From: Kribbella sp. VKM Ac-2569
GTDB lineage: Bacteria > Actinomycetota > Actinomycetes > Propionibacteriales > Kribbellaceae
Direction: 5' to 3'
Assembly: GCF_004216905.1 (NCBI RefSeq)
Contig: NZ_SGXJ01000001.1
Coordinates: 806,001 to 870,000, forward strand
Length of the DNA: 64,000 nt
Part shown: positions 25,481 to 34,436 of the stretch, in pieces
Layout: every line of letters begins with the position of its first letter
Position numbering within the stretch: the first letter of the stretch is position 1
Notes under the pieces: model-generated
Database searches by the model: none
What the model was told of the DNA's origin: nothing
What the model saw: the letters and a program-made list of their open reading frames with translations, nothing else
Position numbers and translations under genes: made by a program

Positions 25481-25936
25481 GCCGATGCCACCACCAGCTG
25501 GGCCCCAGAGGACGGCTCGGGTACGACGGGGCGCTCGGCCGGTTGGCGACCCACGGACACGTGCCTCCCCAACTGGACGGGGCGGGTTCTGGGCAGACCC
25601 GCCTCACTTCACACCGACAGCAGCCCCGTTCTCCGCCTGCCGGAACGATGTCGTGACCGGGCACACCCGGTGCGTCATCGCGCCGACCGACAGCCGTGAA
25701 CCCTACCAGCCGCGACCTGCCCTGGAGGAGTCCGTTCTCACCAGCCGATGGTTAAGAATTCCCGTGAGAAGCACTGACCACCGACATGGTTCCAACGAGT
25801 GACCGCGGGTTCCGATACGGCCCGTACGAAAGCCGGTCACCCGCACCGCGTCAGCGCCGTGGCGGTCCCATGTCAGCACTCCCCGTGATCGTGAGTGACG
25901 TCGAACAGAACATCACCAGAACGAGGAGTACGAAAC
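25481..25936. other. 456-bp divergent intergenic region
   Basis: It lies between the megasynthase start and the serine-hydrolase fragment. No coding frame here has a ribosome binding site and a plausible protein. The stretch around 25750-25800 is relatively AT-rich (GGTTAAGAATTCCCG) and could hold a promoter. An AGGAG ribosome binding site for the following gene is at 25924-25928. I see no strong palindrome. Confidence 0.4.
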
Positions 25937-26428
25937 ATGTCGATCCAGTCCCCTTCCGTGGAAAGCACCGACCGCCCAGAGCTGCAGAAGGCCGCCCAGG
26001 AGTTCGTCGACGCCGGGTTCGGCGGTCTCGAACTGCGGGTCCACGACGAACACGGCGAGTGGGTCGGCACCGCCGGGATCCGCGAACTCGGCAGCACCGA
26101 AGAACCGCCGGTGGACGGCCAGTTCCGGGTCGGCAGCGTCACCAAGACGTTCGTCTCGACCGTGGTGCTGCAACTGGTGGCCGAGGGCAAGCTCGAGCTG
26201 GACGGCGCCGTTGCCGGCCAGCTGCCGCGGTTCGAACTGGACCCGCGGATCACGCTGCGGATGCTGCTCGACCACACCAGCGGCCTGTTCGCGCAGGCCA
26301 CCGGCACCAAAACCCTCACCGCCGCCATCACCATGGGTGACGCCGACATAGACCTACTCCAGACCTTCCCGCCCGCACTCGAGCGCCTGGTGAACGCGGT
26401 GTTCGGCGAGACACGTCCTTCCCTGTAG
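25937..26428 (+). CDS. internally deleted serine beta-lactamase-like hydrolase
   Basis: 163 residues. The N-terminal 110 match the start of the beta-lactamase/D-Ala-D-Ala carboxypeptidase family: FRVGSVTKTFVSTVVLQL has the SxxK catalytic pair (SVTK) and RITLRMLLDHTSG the conserved motif after it. Directly after HTSGLFAQATGT the sequence jumps to KTLTAAITMGDADIDLL...ALERLVNAVF, which looks like the last 35 residues of a full-length relative of about 380 residues. The middle, with the YxN motif, the HxG/KTG motif and most of the fold, is gone, and the join keeps the frame. The product is unlikely to be catalytic. Start ATG 25937 follows an AGGAG site. It may be a pseudogene that still translates. 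Confidence 0.75.
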   Translation: MSIQSPSVESTDRPELQKAAQEFVDAGFGGLELRVHDEHGEWVGTAGIRELGSTEEPPVDGQFRVGSVTKTFVSTVVLQLVAEGKLELDGAVAGQLPRFELDPRITLRMLLDHTSGLFAQATGTKTLTAAITMGDADIDLLQTFPPALERLVNAVFGETRPSL

Positions 26429-26571
26429 TCAACGAAGCTCCGGGGAGGATGTCCGCCCGATCTGGGTAGGAAATCCTCCCCAAACCCTCGATCCGTCGCG
26501 TTGTCTTGCTGGCGGGCCGGTGGGGAAGCATGCTCGGGATGGCGCTACTTCGCGCGATCGTGGGAGGCGGC

Positions 26572-27219
26572 ATGGACGAGGCACGCGCTCTTCAGCGCGC
26601 GGGATGGGCGGGTGCCGCTTCGATCGTGCTGCTCGTCCTCGCGGTGGCGCTCGGCTACCTGGTCGGTGTCGACGACGCAGGCATGTCGGACTCGGACATC
26701 CTCGAGAGGCTCAACGACGACGCGCGGCAGGCCGCGGCCGGCATCGGTATGCCGGTGCTCGCCGCGGGGGTCGCGCTGCTGCTCTGGTTCGCCACCGGTC
26801 TGCGGCGAGTGCTGGACCGGCTGTCCGGCGGCGACCCGCTCGCGCATGCGATCGTGCCGGCCGCGGCGCTGTTCGGCGGACTGATGATCACGGGTGTCTC
26901 ACTCGATGTGGGAAGCGCGGTCGCGGCATGGTCGGACGAGTTCACCGCCGACCCGAACACCGTCCGCGCGCTCGGCATGGCGGGGCAGGTCGTCGCGCTC
27001 ACCGGGCTGATCGGCTGCGGTGTGCTGGTCGCCGTCACGACGCGGATCGCCCAGCAGGCGCGCGCCCTGCCGACCTGGGCCGTCTGGGTGTCCTACGCGG
27101 TCGCCGTGCTGTGCCTGTCCGGCTTCTGGAGCGGGGGCATGGCGTCCGTGGCCTTCGCGCTGTGGCTCATCGGCGCCGTCGTCGGGGTGCTGCGCGCGGC
27201 GCGGCGGCACTCCGGGTGA
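26572..27219 (+). CDS. multi-pass membrane protein of unknown function
   Basis: A 215-residue hydrophobic protein with about five membrane helices: near residues 12-30 (AASIVLLVLAVALGYLVG), 55-75 (GMPVLAAGVALLLWFATG), 93-115, 135-160 and 170-205 (WVSYAVAVLCLSGFWSGG...). Between helices 3 and 4 is a short acidic loop (SDEFTADPNTVRALG). No family signature is recognised beyond a general DUF-type membrane protein. The ATG at 26572 is preferred over an upstream start because GGGAGG precedes it by 5 bp. It is followed by a terminator-like hairpin and tRNA-Val. Confidence 0.75.
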   Translation: MDEARALQRAGWAGAASIVLLVLAVALGYLVGVDDAGMSDSDILERLNDDARQAAAGIGMPVLAAGVALLLWFATGLRRVLDRLSGGDPLAHAIVPAAALFGGLMITGVSLDVGSAVAAWSDEFTADPNTVRALGMAGQVVALTGLIGCGVLVAVTTRIAQQARALPTWAVWVSYAVAVLCLSGFWSGGMASVAFALWLIGAVVGVLRAARRHSG

Positions 27220-27261
27220 GATGATAAGGTCGGTCCGCTTGCTCCGCAGGAGCGCAACTTT

Positions 27262-27282
27262 CCCGGCCCGTCGTTGGCCGGG
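27262..27282 (+). terminator. terminator-like hairpin before tRNA-Val
   Basis: A perfect 7-bp GC stem CCCGGCC/GGCCGGG with a 7-nt loop is followed by CTTCGTTT. It ends the membrane-protein transcript or separates it from the tRNA, whose first base is 20 bp downstream. Confidence 0.6.
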
Positions 27283-27301
27283 CTTCGTTTGCCGTGGACA
27301 T

Positions 27302-27378
27302 GGGCTGTTAGCTCAGTTGGTTAGAGCACCTCGTTTACACCGAGGGGGTCGGGGGTTCGAGTCCCTCACAGCCCACCA
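27302..27378 (+). tRNA. tRNA-Val (anticodon UAC), CCA encoded
   Basis: The cloverleaf folds cleanly. Acceptor GGGCTGT pairs with ACAGCCC, the D-arm is AGCTCAGTTGGTTAGAGC, and the anticodon stem CCTCG/CGAGG closes the loop TTTACAC with anticodon TAC. The T-arm GGGGG/TTCGAGT/CCCTC follows, then a discriminator A with encoded CCA at 27376-27378. It reads GUA and, by wobble, GUG valine codons. Confidence 0.97.
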
Positions 27379-27401
27379 CACAACGCGCTCCGCGCGTGCC
27401 C

Positions 27402-27872
27402 CTAGCCGCGCTCCGACGTGAGACTCGCCAGCGCCTCGGCGTAGTCGTCGGGGTTTCGGGCGGCTGGGATCGGGTTGAGGACGGACCAGCGGATTTGGCC
27501 GGTGCGGTCTATGACGAAGGTGCCTCGGAGGGCGCAGCCGCGGGTGGGGTCGAAGACGCCATACGCCGACGCGATCTCGCCGTGGGGCCAGAAGTCGGTC
27601 AGTAGGCTGAAGTTCAGGTTCTGGGCGTCGGCGTAGGCCCGGAGGGTGAACATCGGGTCGCAGGAGATCGCCAGGAACTCGGCGGCGGCAAGCAACGACG
27701 GGCGGTCCCGTAGCGCGGCCAGTTCGCTCGTGCAGACCTGGCTGAAGGCGTACGGGTAGAAGACCAGTACGACGTCCCGCCGGCCGGTGTAGTCGCTCAG
27801 CCGGACCGGTTCGCCGTACTGGTTCTGGGTCTCGAAGTCTGGGGCCCGGCTGCCGACAGCCGGGAGGCTCAT
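27402..27872 (-). CDS. ahpE: AhpE-type peroxiredoxin
   Basis: A 156-residue thioredoxin-fold peroxidase. The peroxidatic cysteine is Cys47 in FYPYAFSQVCTSEL, the family's PxxxT/SxxC motif, with Ser at the T position. RGTFVIDRTGQIRW is the usual downstream strand and Arg. No clear resolving Cys pair is visible, which fits the one-Cys AhpE group that reduces peroxides and peroxynitrite in the cytoplasm. Its ATG overlaps the stop of the DUF3052 gene (ATGA), and the same pair sits next to aceE in mycobacteria. BCP-type peroxiredoxin is the alternative reading. Confidence 0.88.
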   Translation of the reverse strand: MSLPAVGSRAPDFETQNQYGEPVRLSDYTGRRDVVLVFYPYAFSQVCTSELAALRDRPSLLAAAEFLAISCDPMFTLRAYADAQNLNFSLLTDFWPHGEIASAYGVFDPTRGCALRGTFVIDRTGQIRWSVLNPIPAARNPDDYAEALASLTSERG

Positions 27873-28312
27873 CCCCGGCGGCCGGACTTGGGAACCACCA
27901 ACTTGGTGGCGGACCAGTCGTCGGTCACGCTCAGGGTGCTGGTCGTCGCCAGGCCTGCGACCGGCGCGGCCTCGGTGATGTCGCTGGTCTCGACGTAGCC
28001 GTCGCGGCCGACCTTCGGGGTCAGCAGCCAGACCACTCCACCGGCCTTGAGGTCGGTCAGGATGTCGAAGAACGCGTCGACCAGGTCGCCGTCGTCCTCA
28101 CGGAACCAGAGCAGGACCACGTCGACGACTTCGTCGGTGTCCTCGTCGACGAAGGCTTCGCCGGTGATCTCCCGGATCGCATCGCGGAACTCGTCGTCGC
28201 AGTCATCGTCGTACCCGATCTCCTGGACGACCCAGCCGGCCTCCAGGCCGAGCCGGGAGGCCATGTTCGGCACTCCGCTCTTGCCGTCCGCGTGGTCCGC
28301 GGTCGCGCTCAC
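27869..28312 (-). CDS. DUF3052 family protein
   Basis: A 147-residue small cytoplasmic protein with the DUF3052 pattern: MASRLGLEAGWVVQEIGYDDDCDD, then a very acidic stretch around FVDEDTDEVVDVVLLWFREDDGDLVD and VWLLTPKVGRDGYVETSDI. Function is unknown in the family; mycobacterial relatives sit beside ahpE and aceE. The GTG at 28312 is preceded by GGAGGACAC, a good ribosome binding site. It is the first gene of a two-gene operon with the peroxiredoxin and is divergent from aceE. Confidence 0.88.
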   Translation of the reverse strand: MSATADHADGKSGVPNMASRLGLEAGWVVQEIGYDDDCDDEFRDAIREITGEAFVDEDTDEVVDVVLLWFREDDGDLVDAFFDILTDLKAGGVVWLLTPKVGRDGYVETSDITEAAPVAGLATTSTLSVTDDWSATKLVVPKSGRRG

Positions 28313-28577
28313 GTGTCCTCCTCCGTGGTCCCCGCTTACCCGGGGGTAGGTGTCAGTAGCCTGCTGTCAGCGATAGTCCATCGTGACGTACCGCGTCGCG
28401 CAAGTATGCACCAGGGTTCCGTGACGTGTCCGGTATGCGCGTGGCCGGTGCGAGGCGTGTCCGCTGAGATCTGGCCCGGCCAACCGGAATCGGGCCGGAA
28501 AGGAAGGCGAAGTAGAACGCATACCGAACAGGTGACAGGATTGCAGTGAAGACAACCAGAGAGAACGGCAGGACAAC
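28313..28577. promoter_or_regulatory. DUF3052/aceE divergent promoter region
   Basis: A 265-bp gap. It contains a long-range inverted pair CGGTATGCG (28431-28439) and CGCATACCG (28518-28526), extended to 12 of 13 matches (TGTCCGGTATGCG versus CGCATACCGAACA). The arms are 78 bp apart and could bring two bound repressors together or fold in the aceE leader RNA. The aceE ribosome binding site is GGCAGGACA. No terminator is seen. Confidence 0.4.
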
Positions 28578-31349
28578 GTGGCTTCCGGACACGAACCACC
28601 AGCCATCATCACCGAGGGGATGCCCACCCAGCTCCCCGACATCGACCCCGACGAGACACGGGAGTGGGTCGAATCGCTCGACGCGGTCCTGGACGAACGG
28701 GGCAAGGCGCGAGCGCGCTACCTGATGCTCAAGCTGATCGAGCGCGCCCGGGAGCGACAGGTCGGCGTGCCCGCACTGCGGAGCACCGACTACATCAACT
28801 CGATCCCGCCCGAGCGTGAGCCCTGGTTCCCCGGCGACGAGCACATCGAGCGGCGGATCCGGGCCTTCATCCGGTGGAACGCCGCGGTGATGGTGAGCAA
28901 GGCCAACCGCAAGGGCCTGGAGGTCGGCGGTCACATCGCCACCTACCAGTCGGCCGCCAGCCTGTACGAGGTCGGCTTCAACCACTTCTTCCGTGGCAAG
29001 GACCACCCCGGCGGCGGCGACCAGATCTTCATCCAGGGCCACGCCTCCCCCGGCATGTATGCGCGTGCCTTCCTCGAGGGCCGGCTGACGACCGACGACC
29101 TGGACGGCTTCCGCCAGGAGGTCTCGCGCGGCCCGCACAAGGGCCTGTCGTCGTACCCGCACCCGCGGTTGATGCCGGAGTTCTGGGAGTTCCCGACCGT
29201 CTCGATGGGTCTGGCCGCGCTGAACTCGATCTATCAGGCGCGCTTCAACCGGTACCTGCACCACCGCGGCATCAAGGACACCAGCCAGCAGCACGTCTGG
29301 GCGTTCCTCGGTGACGGCGAGATGGGTGAGCCGGAGTCGCTCGGCGCGATCGGCCTGGCCGCGCGCGAGGAGCTCGACAACCTCACCTTCGTGATCAACT
29401 GCAACCTGCAGCAGCTGGACGGACCGGTCCGCGGCAACGGCAAGGTCATCCAGGAGCTGGAGGCGTTCTTCCGCGGCGCCGGCTGGAACGTCATCAAGGT
29501 GATCTGGGGCCGCGAGTGGGACAACCTGCTCGCCCAGGACCACGACGGCGCGCTGGTGAACAAGATGAACACCACGCCGGACGGTCAGTTCCAGACCTAC
29601 TCCGTCGAGTCCGGTGAGTACATCCGGAACAACTTCTTCGGCGGCGACCAGCGGCTCCAGCAGATGGTCAGCAACCTGTCCGACGAGGACCTGCGCAAGC
29701 TTCCCCGCGGCGGTCACGACTACCGCAAGGTGTACGCCGCGTTCAAGAGCGCGACCGAGCACGTCGGGCAGCCGACCGTGATCCTGGCCCAGACGATCAA
29801 GGGCTGGACGATCGAGGCGCTGGAGGGCCGCAACGCGACCCACCAGATGAAGAAGCTGACCTCGGACGACCTGAAGGCGTTCCGGGACCGGCTGTACCTG
29901 CCGATCGACGACTCCGCACTCGAGGACGCCTACAACCCGCCGTACTTCCACCCCGGCACCGACTCGCCGGAGTACCAGTACATGATGGATCGGCGCAAGC
30001 AGCTCGGCGGTTCGCTGCCGCAGCGGCGGGTGGCGCCGAAGACCTCGCTGAAGCTGCCGGGTGACGACGTCTACAAGCCGTTGTCCAAGGGCAACAACCA
30101 GCCGGTCGCCACCACGATGGCGCTGGTCCGGTTGTTCCGCGACCTGATGAAGGACCCGGAGATCGGCTCCCGAATCGTCCCGATCGCCCCGGACGAGTAC
30201 CGCACGTTCGGTATGGACTCGATGTTCCCGACGGCCAAGATCTACAACCCGCACGGGCAGACCTACGAGGCCGTCGACCGCAACCTGCTGCTGTCCTACA
30301 AGGAGTCCGAGCAGGGCCAGCTGCTGCACGAGGGCATCAGCGAGGCCGGCGCGATGGGCTCGATGATCGCGGCGGGTACGGCGTACGCGACGCACGGCGA
30401 GCCGATGATCCCGTTCTACATCTTCTACTCGATGTTCGGGTTCCAGCGGACCGGTGACTCGCTCTGGGCAATGGGCGACCAGCTCGGCCGGGGCTTCCTG
30501 GTCGGCGCGACGGCCGGCCGTACGACGCTGACCGGTGAAGGACTGCAGCACGCGGACGGTCACTCGCCGCTGCTCGCCTCCACCAACCCGGCGGCGGTGC
30601 ACTACGACCCGGGCTTCGCCTACGAGGTCGCGTACATCGTCAAGGACGGTCTGCGCCGGATGTACGGCTACGGTCTGGACAAGGACAAGCCGTTCGGCGA
30701 GGACGTCTTCTACTACCTCACGGTCTACAACGAGCCGGTGGCGCAGCCCGCCGAGCCGGAGAACCTCGATGTCGCGGGGCTGCTCAAGGGTATGTACCGC
30801 TTCGACGAGTACCAGACCGCCGAGGGTGACGACGTACCGCGGGTGCAGCTGCTCGGGTCCGGTGTCGCGCTGCCGTGGGTGCGGAAGGCCCAGCAGATCC
30901 TCGCCGAGGAGTACTCCGTGGCCGCGGACATCTGGTCCGTGACCTCGTGGAACGAACTGCGCCGGGACGCCGTCGCCGCCGAGCAGCACAACCTGCTGCA
31001 CCCGGAGGAGCCGGAGCAGGTGCCGTTCGTGACCGAGCAGTTGAAGGACACGAAGGGTCCGGTCGTTGCTGTCAGCGACTTCATGCGCGCGGTGCAGGAC
31101 CAGATCTCCCGCTGGGTGCCGAACGACTACACGTCGCTCGGGACCGACGGCTGGGGCCTGGCCGACACCCGGGCCGCGGCCCGGCGGCACTTCCACGTGG
31201 ACGCCGAGTCGATCGTCGTCGCCACGCTGGAGATCCTCGCCAAGCGCGGTGACGTGAAGCCGGAGGTCGCCGCTGAGGCAGCCCGCAAGTACCGCATCGA
31301 CGACCCGACCGCGGTCGCCGGCGTAAAGCAGGAGGGCGCCGGCGCCTGA
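28578..31349 (+). CDS. aceE: pyruvate dehydrogenase E1 component (homodimeric)
   Basis: A 923-residue thiamin-diphosphate enzyme that decarboxylates pyruvate and passes the acetyl group to the E2 lipoyl domain, feeding acetyl-CoA to fatty-acid synthesis. The ThDP-binding motif starts [10 protein letters not shown] (about residue 247) and closes with [27 protein letters not shown] is the conserved early block. The pyrimidine domain contains [20 protein letters not shown] and [15 protein letters not shown]. Length and blocks fit AceE of actinobacteria and gamma-proteobacteria rather than the split alpha/beta type. GTG at 28578 is used. A strong hairpin follows the stop. The neighbourhood (ahpE, DUF3052, fab operon) is as in mycobacteria. 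Confidence 0.97.
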   Translation: MASGHEPPAIITEGMPTQLPDIDPDETREWVESLDAVLDERGKARARYLMLKLIERARERQVGVPALRSTDYINSIPPEREPWFPGDEHIERRIRAFIRWNAAVMVSKANRKGLEVGGHIATYQSAASLYEVGFNHFFRGKDHPGGGDQIFIQGHASPGMYARAFLEGRLTTDDLDGFRQEVSRGPHKGLSSYPHPRLMPEFWEFPTVSMGLAALNSIYQARFNRYLHHRGIKDTSQQHVWAFLGDGEMGEPESLGAIGLAAREELDNLTFVINCNLQQLDGPVRGNGKVIQELEAFFRGAGWNVIKVIWGREWDNLLAQDHDGALVNKMNTTPDGQFQTYSVESGEYIRNNFFGGDQRLQQMVSNLSDEDLRKLPRGGHDYRKVYAAFKSATEHVGQPTVILAQTIKGWTIEALEGRNATHQMKKLTSDDLKAFRDRLYLPIDDSALEDAYNPPYFHPGTDSPEYQYMMDRRKQLGGSLPQRRVAPKTSLKLPGDDVYKPLSKGNNQPVATTMALVRLFRDLMKDPEIGSRIVPIAPDEYRTFGMDSMFPTAKIYNPHGQTYEAVDRNLLLSYKESEQGQLLHEGISEAGAMGSMIAAGTAYATHGEPMIPFYIFYSMFGFQRTGDSLWAMGDQLGRGFLVGATAGRTTLTGEGLQHADGHSPLLASTNPAAVHYDPGFAYEVAYIVKDGLRRMYGYGLDKDKPFGEDVFYYLTVYNEPVAQPAEPENLDVAGLLKGMYRFDEYQTAEGDDVPRVQLLGSGVALPWVRKAQQILAEEYSVAADIWSVTSWNELRRDAVAAEQHNLLHPEEPEQVPFVTEQLKDTKGPVVAVSDFMRAVQDQISRWVPNDYTSLGTDGWGLADTRAAARRHFHVDAESIVVATLEILAKRGDVKPEVAAEAARKYRIDDPTAVAGVKQEGAGA

Positions 31350-31360
31350 CGCCGGTCCCC

Positions 31361-31396
31361 ACGGGCCGCTCACCCCATCCGGGGTGGGCGGCCCGT
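31361..31396 (+). terminator. strong hairpin after aceE
   Basis: ACGGGCCGCTCACCCC pairs with GGGGTGGGCGGCCCGT (one mismatch) around a 4-nt loop, 12 bp after the aceE stop. A short pyrimidine-rich tail follows. It is an intrinsic-type terminator separating aceE from the POT transporter. Confidence 0.8.
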
Positions 31397-31460
31397 TGCC
31401 TTGTCCCCGGTTTACTACGGTCGGCGCTGAGTAATTGGCGACGACGGGGAGTAGTCGAGC

Positions 31461-32954
31461 GTGTCCGGACTGCAACAGGCTGCGGTGGAGGAGAAGACCT
31501 TCTTCGGTCATCCTCGCGGGTTGATGACGCTGTTCACCACGGAGCTGTGGGAGCGGTTCAGCTACTACGGGATGCGCGCGATCCTGTTGCTGTACCTGAC
31601 CGACCAGGCGCACGGGCTCGGGCTGGGTGAGTCGCTCGGGCAGGCCGTGGTGTCGATCTACGGCGCCTCGGTCTACCTGCTGTCGGTGCTCGGCGGCTGG
31701 TTCGCGGACCGCGTGTTCGGCGCCCGTCGCACCGTCCTGTACGGCGGTACGGTGATCGTCGCCGGCCACCTGTGCCTCGCGCTCCCCTCGACTGCACCGG
31801 CGTACGCCGGCATCGCGCTGGTTGCCCTTGGCACCGGACTGCTGAAGCCGAACGTGTCGACGATGGTCGGCGAGCTCTACGAGCAAGGTGACACGCGGCG
31901 GGACTCGGCGTTCTCGATCTTCTACATGGGAATCAACATCGGGTCGTTCTCGGCGCCGTTCGTGGTCGGGTTCCTGCGCCGCGAGTTCGGGTTCCACGTC
32001 GCGTTCGCGGCGGCCGCGGTCGGTATGACGCTGGCGCTGGTCGCGTACCTGCTCGGCCGGCGGACCCTGCACGGCCGCGGCGACACCCCGCCGAACCCAC
32101 TGACCGCCGCCGACCGGCCGACGATGATCAAGGTCTCGGCCGCTGTCCTCGCGCTGCTCGCGGTGGTGTTCGCGTGGTCGGCCTGGCGGTCCGGCGGCGT
32201 CGGCCCGAGGCCGGTCGTGGACGCGATCTCGTACGTGTGCTTCCTGGCGCCGATCGCGTACTTCGTGATGCTGCTGCGGAGCCCGCTGGTCACACCGGTC
32301 GAACGGCAACGGGTCCGTGCCTACATCCCGTTGTTCGTCGCCGCGATGCTGTTCTTCATGCTGTTCGAGCAGGCCGCGACCACATTGACGACGTTCGCCG
32401 CCAGCCGGACGCAGCTCGACCTGTTCGGGATCGAGATCTCGCCGGAGTTCTTCCAGTCCGTCAACCCGTTCTCGATCGTGGTGCTGGCGCCGGTGTTCGC
32501 GGTGATCTGGATCCGGCTCGGCGACCGCGGGCCGTCGATCGGGCAGAAGTTCGCGACCGGGCTGCTGCTGGCCGGCATCTCGTTCGCGGTGATGGCGCTC
32601 GCCTCGTCGGTTGCCGGGGACAACCTTGCGTCACCGCTGTGGCTGGTCGGCGTGTACGTGATCCAGACGCTCGGCGAGCTGTTCCTCTCCCCCGTCGGCC
32701 TGGCCGCGACGACGGTCCTCGCGCCGCGCGCGTTCCTCAGCCAGATGATGGCGCTGTGGTTCCTCGCGCCGGCCGCGGGTCAGGCGATCACCGCCCAGCT
32801 CGTGCAGGCGACCGAGGACGCGTCGGACACGGCGTACTTCGGCGGCCTCGCGGTCGTCACGATCGTAGTCGCGTTCGTCGTCTTCGCGCTGGCGCCGTGG
32901 ATCCGGCGGCACACCGACGTCCAAGAAAACACCGACGTACGAGAAACCTCGTAG
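31461..32954 (+). CDS. POT/PTR family proton-coupled peptide transporter
   Basis: A 497-residue, 12 to 14 helix major-facilitator protein. The family signature is at the N-terminus, ELWERFSYYGMRAILLLYL (the ExxERxxYYG proton/peptide motif). It is followed by LGGWFADRVFGARRTVLYGG (cytoplasmic loop) and FSIFYMGINIGSFSAPFVVG (the second PTR signature). LFEQAATTLTTFA and GELFLSPVGLAATTVLAP are the later substrate-site helices. It should import di- and tripeptides with protons. GTG 31461 begins MSGLQQ. The C-terminus is a short cytoplasmic, Glu/Thr-rich tail. Confidence 0.93.
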   Translation: MSGLQQAAVEEKTFFGHPRGLMTLFTTELWERFSYYGMRAILLLYLTDQAHGLGLGESLGQAVVSIYGASVYLLSVLGGWFADRVFGARRTVLYGGTVIVAGHLCLALPSTAPAYAGIALVALGTGLLKPNVSTMVGELYEQGDTRRDSAFSIFYMGINIGSFSAPFVVGFLRREFGFHVAFAAAAVGMTLALVAYLLGRRTLHGRGDTPPNPLTAADRPTMIKVSAAVLALLAVVFAWSAWRSGGVGPRPVVDAISYVCFLAPIAYFVMLLRSPLVTPVERQRVRAYIPLFVAAMLFFMLFEQAATTLTTFAASRTQLDLFGIEISPEFFQSVNPFSIVVLAPVFAVIWIRLGDRGPSIGQKFATGLLLAGISFAVMALASSVAGDNLASPLWLVGVYVIQTLGELFLSPVGLAATTVLAPRAFLSQMMALWFLAPAAGQAITAQLVQATEDASDTAYFGGLAVVTIVVAFVVFALAPWIRRHTDVQENTDVRETS

Positions 32955-33023
32955 TCGCGCCGTTCGCGAGTTGCGCATTCCGTCCGACGCGACCGGCGGG
33001 CCGGGAGACCTAGCGTCAGTGAC

Positions 33024-33320
33024 ATGACTGGCGCAAGCGTTGCTCTTCTCGCGGGGACGATGTCCACCATCCTCTTCGCGTCGAGCGCGCTGCCGATGGT
33101 GCTCCGCGCGATCCGGACCCGCGACCTCGCGTCGTACAGCCCGGCCAACCTGGTGCTGGCCAACGTCGGCAACGCCGTCCACTGCATCTACGTGGTGCAC
33201 CTGCCGCCGGGACCGATCTGGTTCCTGCACGGCTTCTACGTCGTGACGTCCGCGCTGATGTTGCTGTGGTGGCTCCGCTTCCACAGTCACCAGCGCGAGG
33301 TCAGGGAGGTTCTGACATGA
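33024..33320 (+). CDS. small SemiSWEET/PQ-loop-like membrane protein
   Basis: 98 residues with three hydrophobic helices: 5-22 (VALLAGTMSTILFASSAL), 42-60 (NLVLANVGNAVHCIYVV) and 65-85 (PIWFLHGFYVVTSALMLLWW). The segment SSALPMVLRAIRTRDLASYS resembles the PQ-loop repeat of SemiSWEET sugar transporters, with a Pro but no following Gln. SemiSWEETs work as dimers of such three-helix units. The stop overlaps the ATG of the flavoprotein (ATGA), so the two are translationally coupled. The assignment is by pattern only. Confidence 0.6.
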   Translation: MTGASVALLAGTMSTILFASSALPMVLRAIRTRDLASYSPANLVLANVGNAVHCIYVVHLPPGPIWFLHGFYVVTSALMLLWWLRFHSHQREVREVLT

Positions 33321-34402
33321 ACACCATCATCATCGGCGCCGGCCAGGCCGGCCTCGCCACCGGCCACCACCTGCAACGGCTCGGGGAGCCGTTCACGATC
33401 CTCGACGGCAACGCCCGGGTCGGCGACCAGTGGCGGGCGCAGTGGGACAGCCTGCGGCTCTACTCCCCCGCCAAGTACGACGGCCTGCCCGGGCTGCCGT
33501 TCCCGGGCGATCCGTGGAACTACCCGGCCAAGGACGAGGTCGCCGACTACCTCGCCTCGTACGCGGCCCGTTTCGACCTGCCGATCCGGCACAACACGCG
33601 GGTCGAGCGACTCGAGCGCCTCGACGGCCGATGGACCGTGGTCACGGGCACCGAGCGGATCGAGACCGACAACGTCGTCGTCGCGACCGGCACCTTCGGG
33701 CGTACGCCGTACCTCCCGGACTACGCGGTCGACCTGGACCCCGCGATCCGGCAACTGCACTCGTCGGAGTACCGGCGGCCGGGTCAGCTCAAGGACGGGC
33801 CGGTGCTCGTGGTCGGCGCGTCACACTCCGGCACCGATGTCGCGTACGAGGTCGCGCAGACCCACGACACGATCCTGTGCGGTCGCGATCCCGGGCAGAT
33901 GCCGTTCCGTCCCGGCGCCCGCGGTCAGGCGATCTTCTGGCCGGTGTTCCTGTTCGTCGGACGGCATCTGGTCACGCGCCGGTCGCCGATCGGCAAGTCG
34001 GCGATGGAGGAGATCCGGTTCCACGGCGGCCCGATGATCCGGGTGAAGCGCGCGGACCTGCTCGAGCGCGGCGTCGAGCGCGTGCACGACCGGGTGACCG
34101 GCGTCCGGGACGGGCGGCCCATCCTCGCGGACGGCCGCGTACTCGACGTGACCAACGTTGTCTGGGCGACCGGCTTCCAGCAGGTCTTCGACTGGATCAA
34201 GGCCCCGGTGATCGGGCCCGACGGCTGGCCACGCGAGTTCCGCGGCGTGGTCGCGGACGCACCAGGCCTGTTCTTCTGCGGTCTGTCCTTCCAGTACTCC
34301 TTCAGCTCGATGGTGCTGCCCGGCGTCGGGCGGGACGCGGGGTACGTCGCCAAACACATCGCGGCCCGGTCCCGGGCGGACCGGAGTCTTGCCGCCGCGT
34401 GA
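33317..34402 (+). CDS. FAD/NAD(P)-dependent flavoprotein monooxygenase (Trk/FMO-like)
   Basis: A 361-residue flavoprotein. The N-terminal FAD Rossmann motif is [22 protein letters not shown] second dinucleotide motif, [19 protein letters not shown] (about residue 165), binds [19 protein letters not shown] is the conserved ATG-type motif of the FMO/thioredoxin-reductase superfamily. It probably oxidises a soft nucleophile or acts as a quinone/ketone oxygenase; the FMO signature FxGxxxHxxxY is not complete, so the reaction is open. It is coupled by ATGA to the small membrane protein and followed at 34 bp by a LuxR regulator that may control it. Confidence 0.85.
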   Translation: MNTIIIGAGQAGLATGHHLQRLGEPFTILDGNARVGDQWRAQWDSLRLYSPAKYDGLPGLPFPGDPWNYPAKDEVADYLASYAARFDLPIRHNTRVERLERLDGRWTVVTGTERIETDNVVVATGTFGRTPYLPDYAVDLDPAIRQLHSSEYRRPGQLKDGPVLVVGASHSGTDVAYEVAQTHDTILCGRDPGQMPFRPGARGQAIFWPVFLFVGRHLVTRRSPIGKSAMEEIRFHGGPMIRVKRADLLERGVERVHDRVTGVRDGRPILADGRVLDVTNVVWATGFQQVFDWIKAPVIGPDGWPREFRGVVADAPGLFFCGLSFQYSFSSMVLPGVGRDAGYVAKHIAARSRADRSLAAA

Positions 34403-34436
34403 CCGACAGGCGCATGCTCGCGAGTGGGGGCATGTG

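Noticed and set aside
28353..32309. 1,318-codon minus-strand frame opposite aceE and the POT transporter
   Set aside because: Shadow of two certain genes; amino-acid composition is typical of antisense reading.
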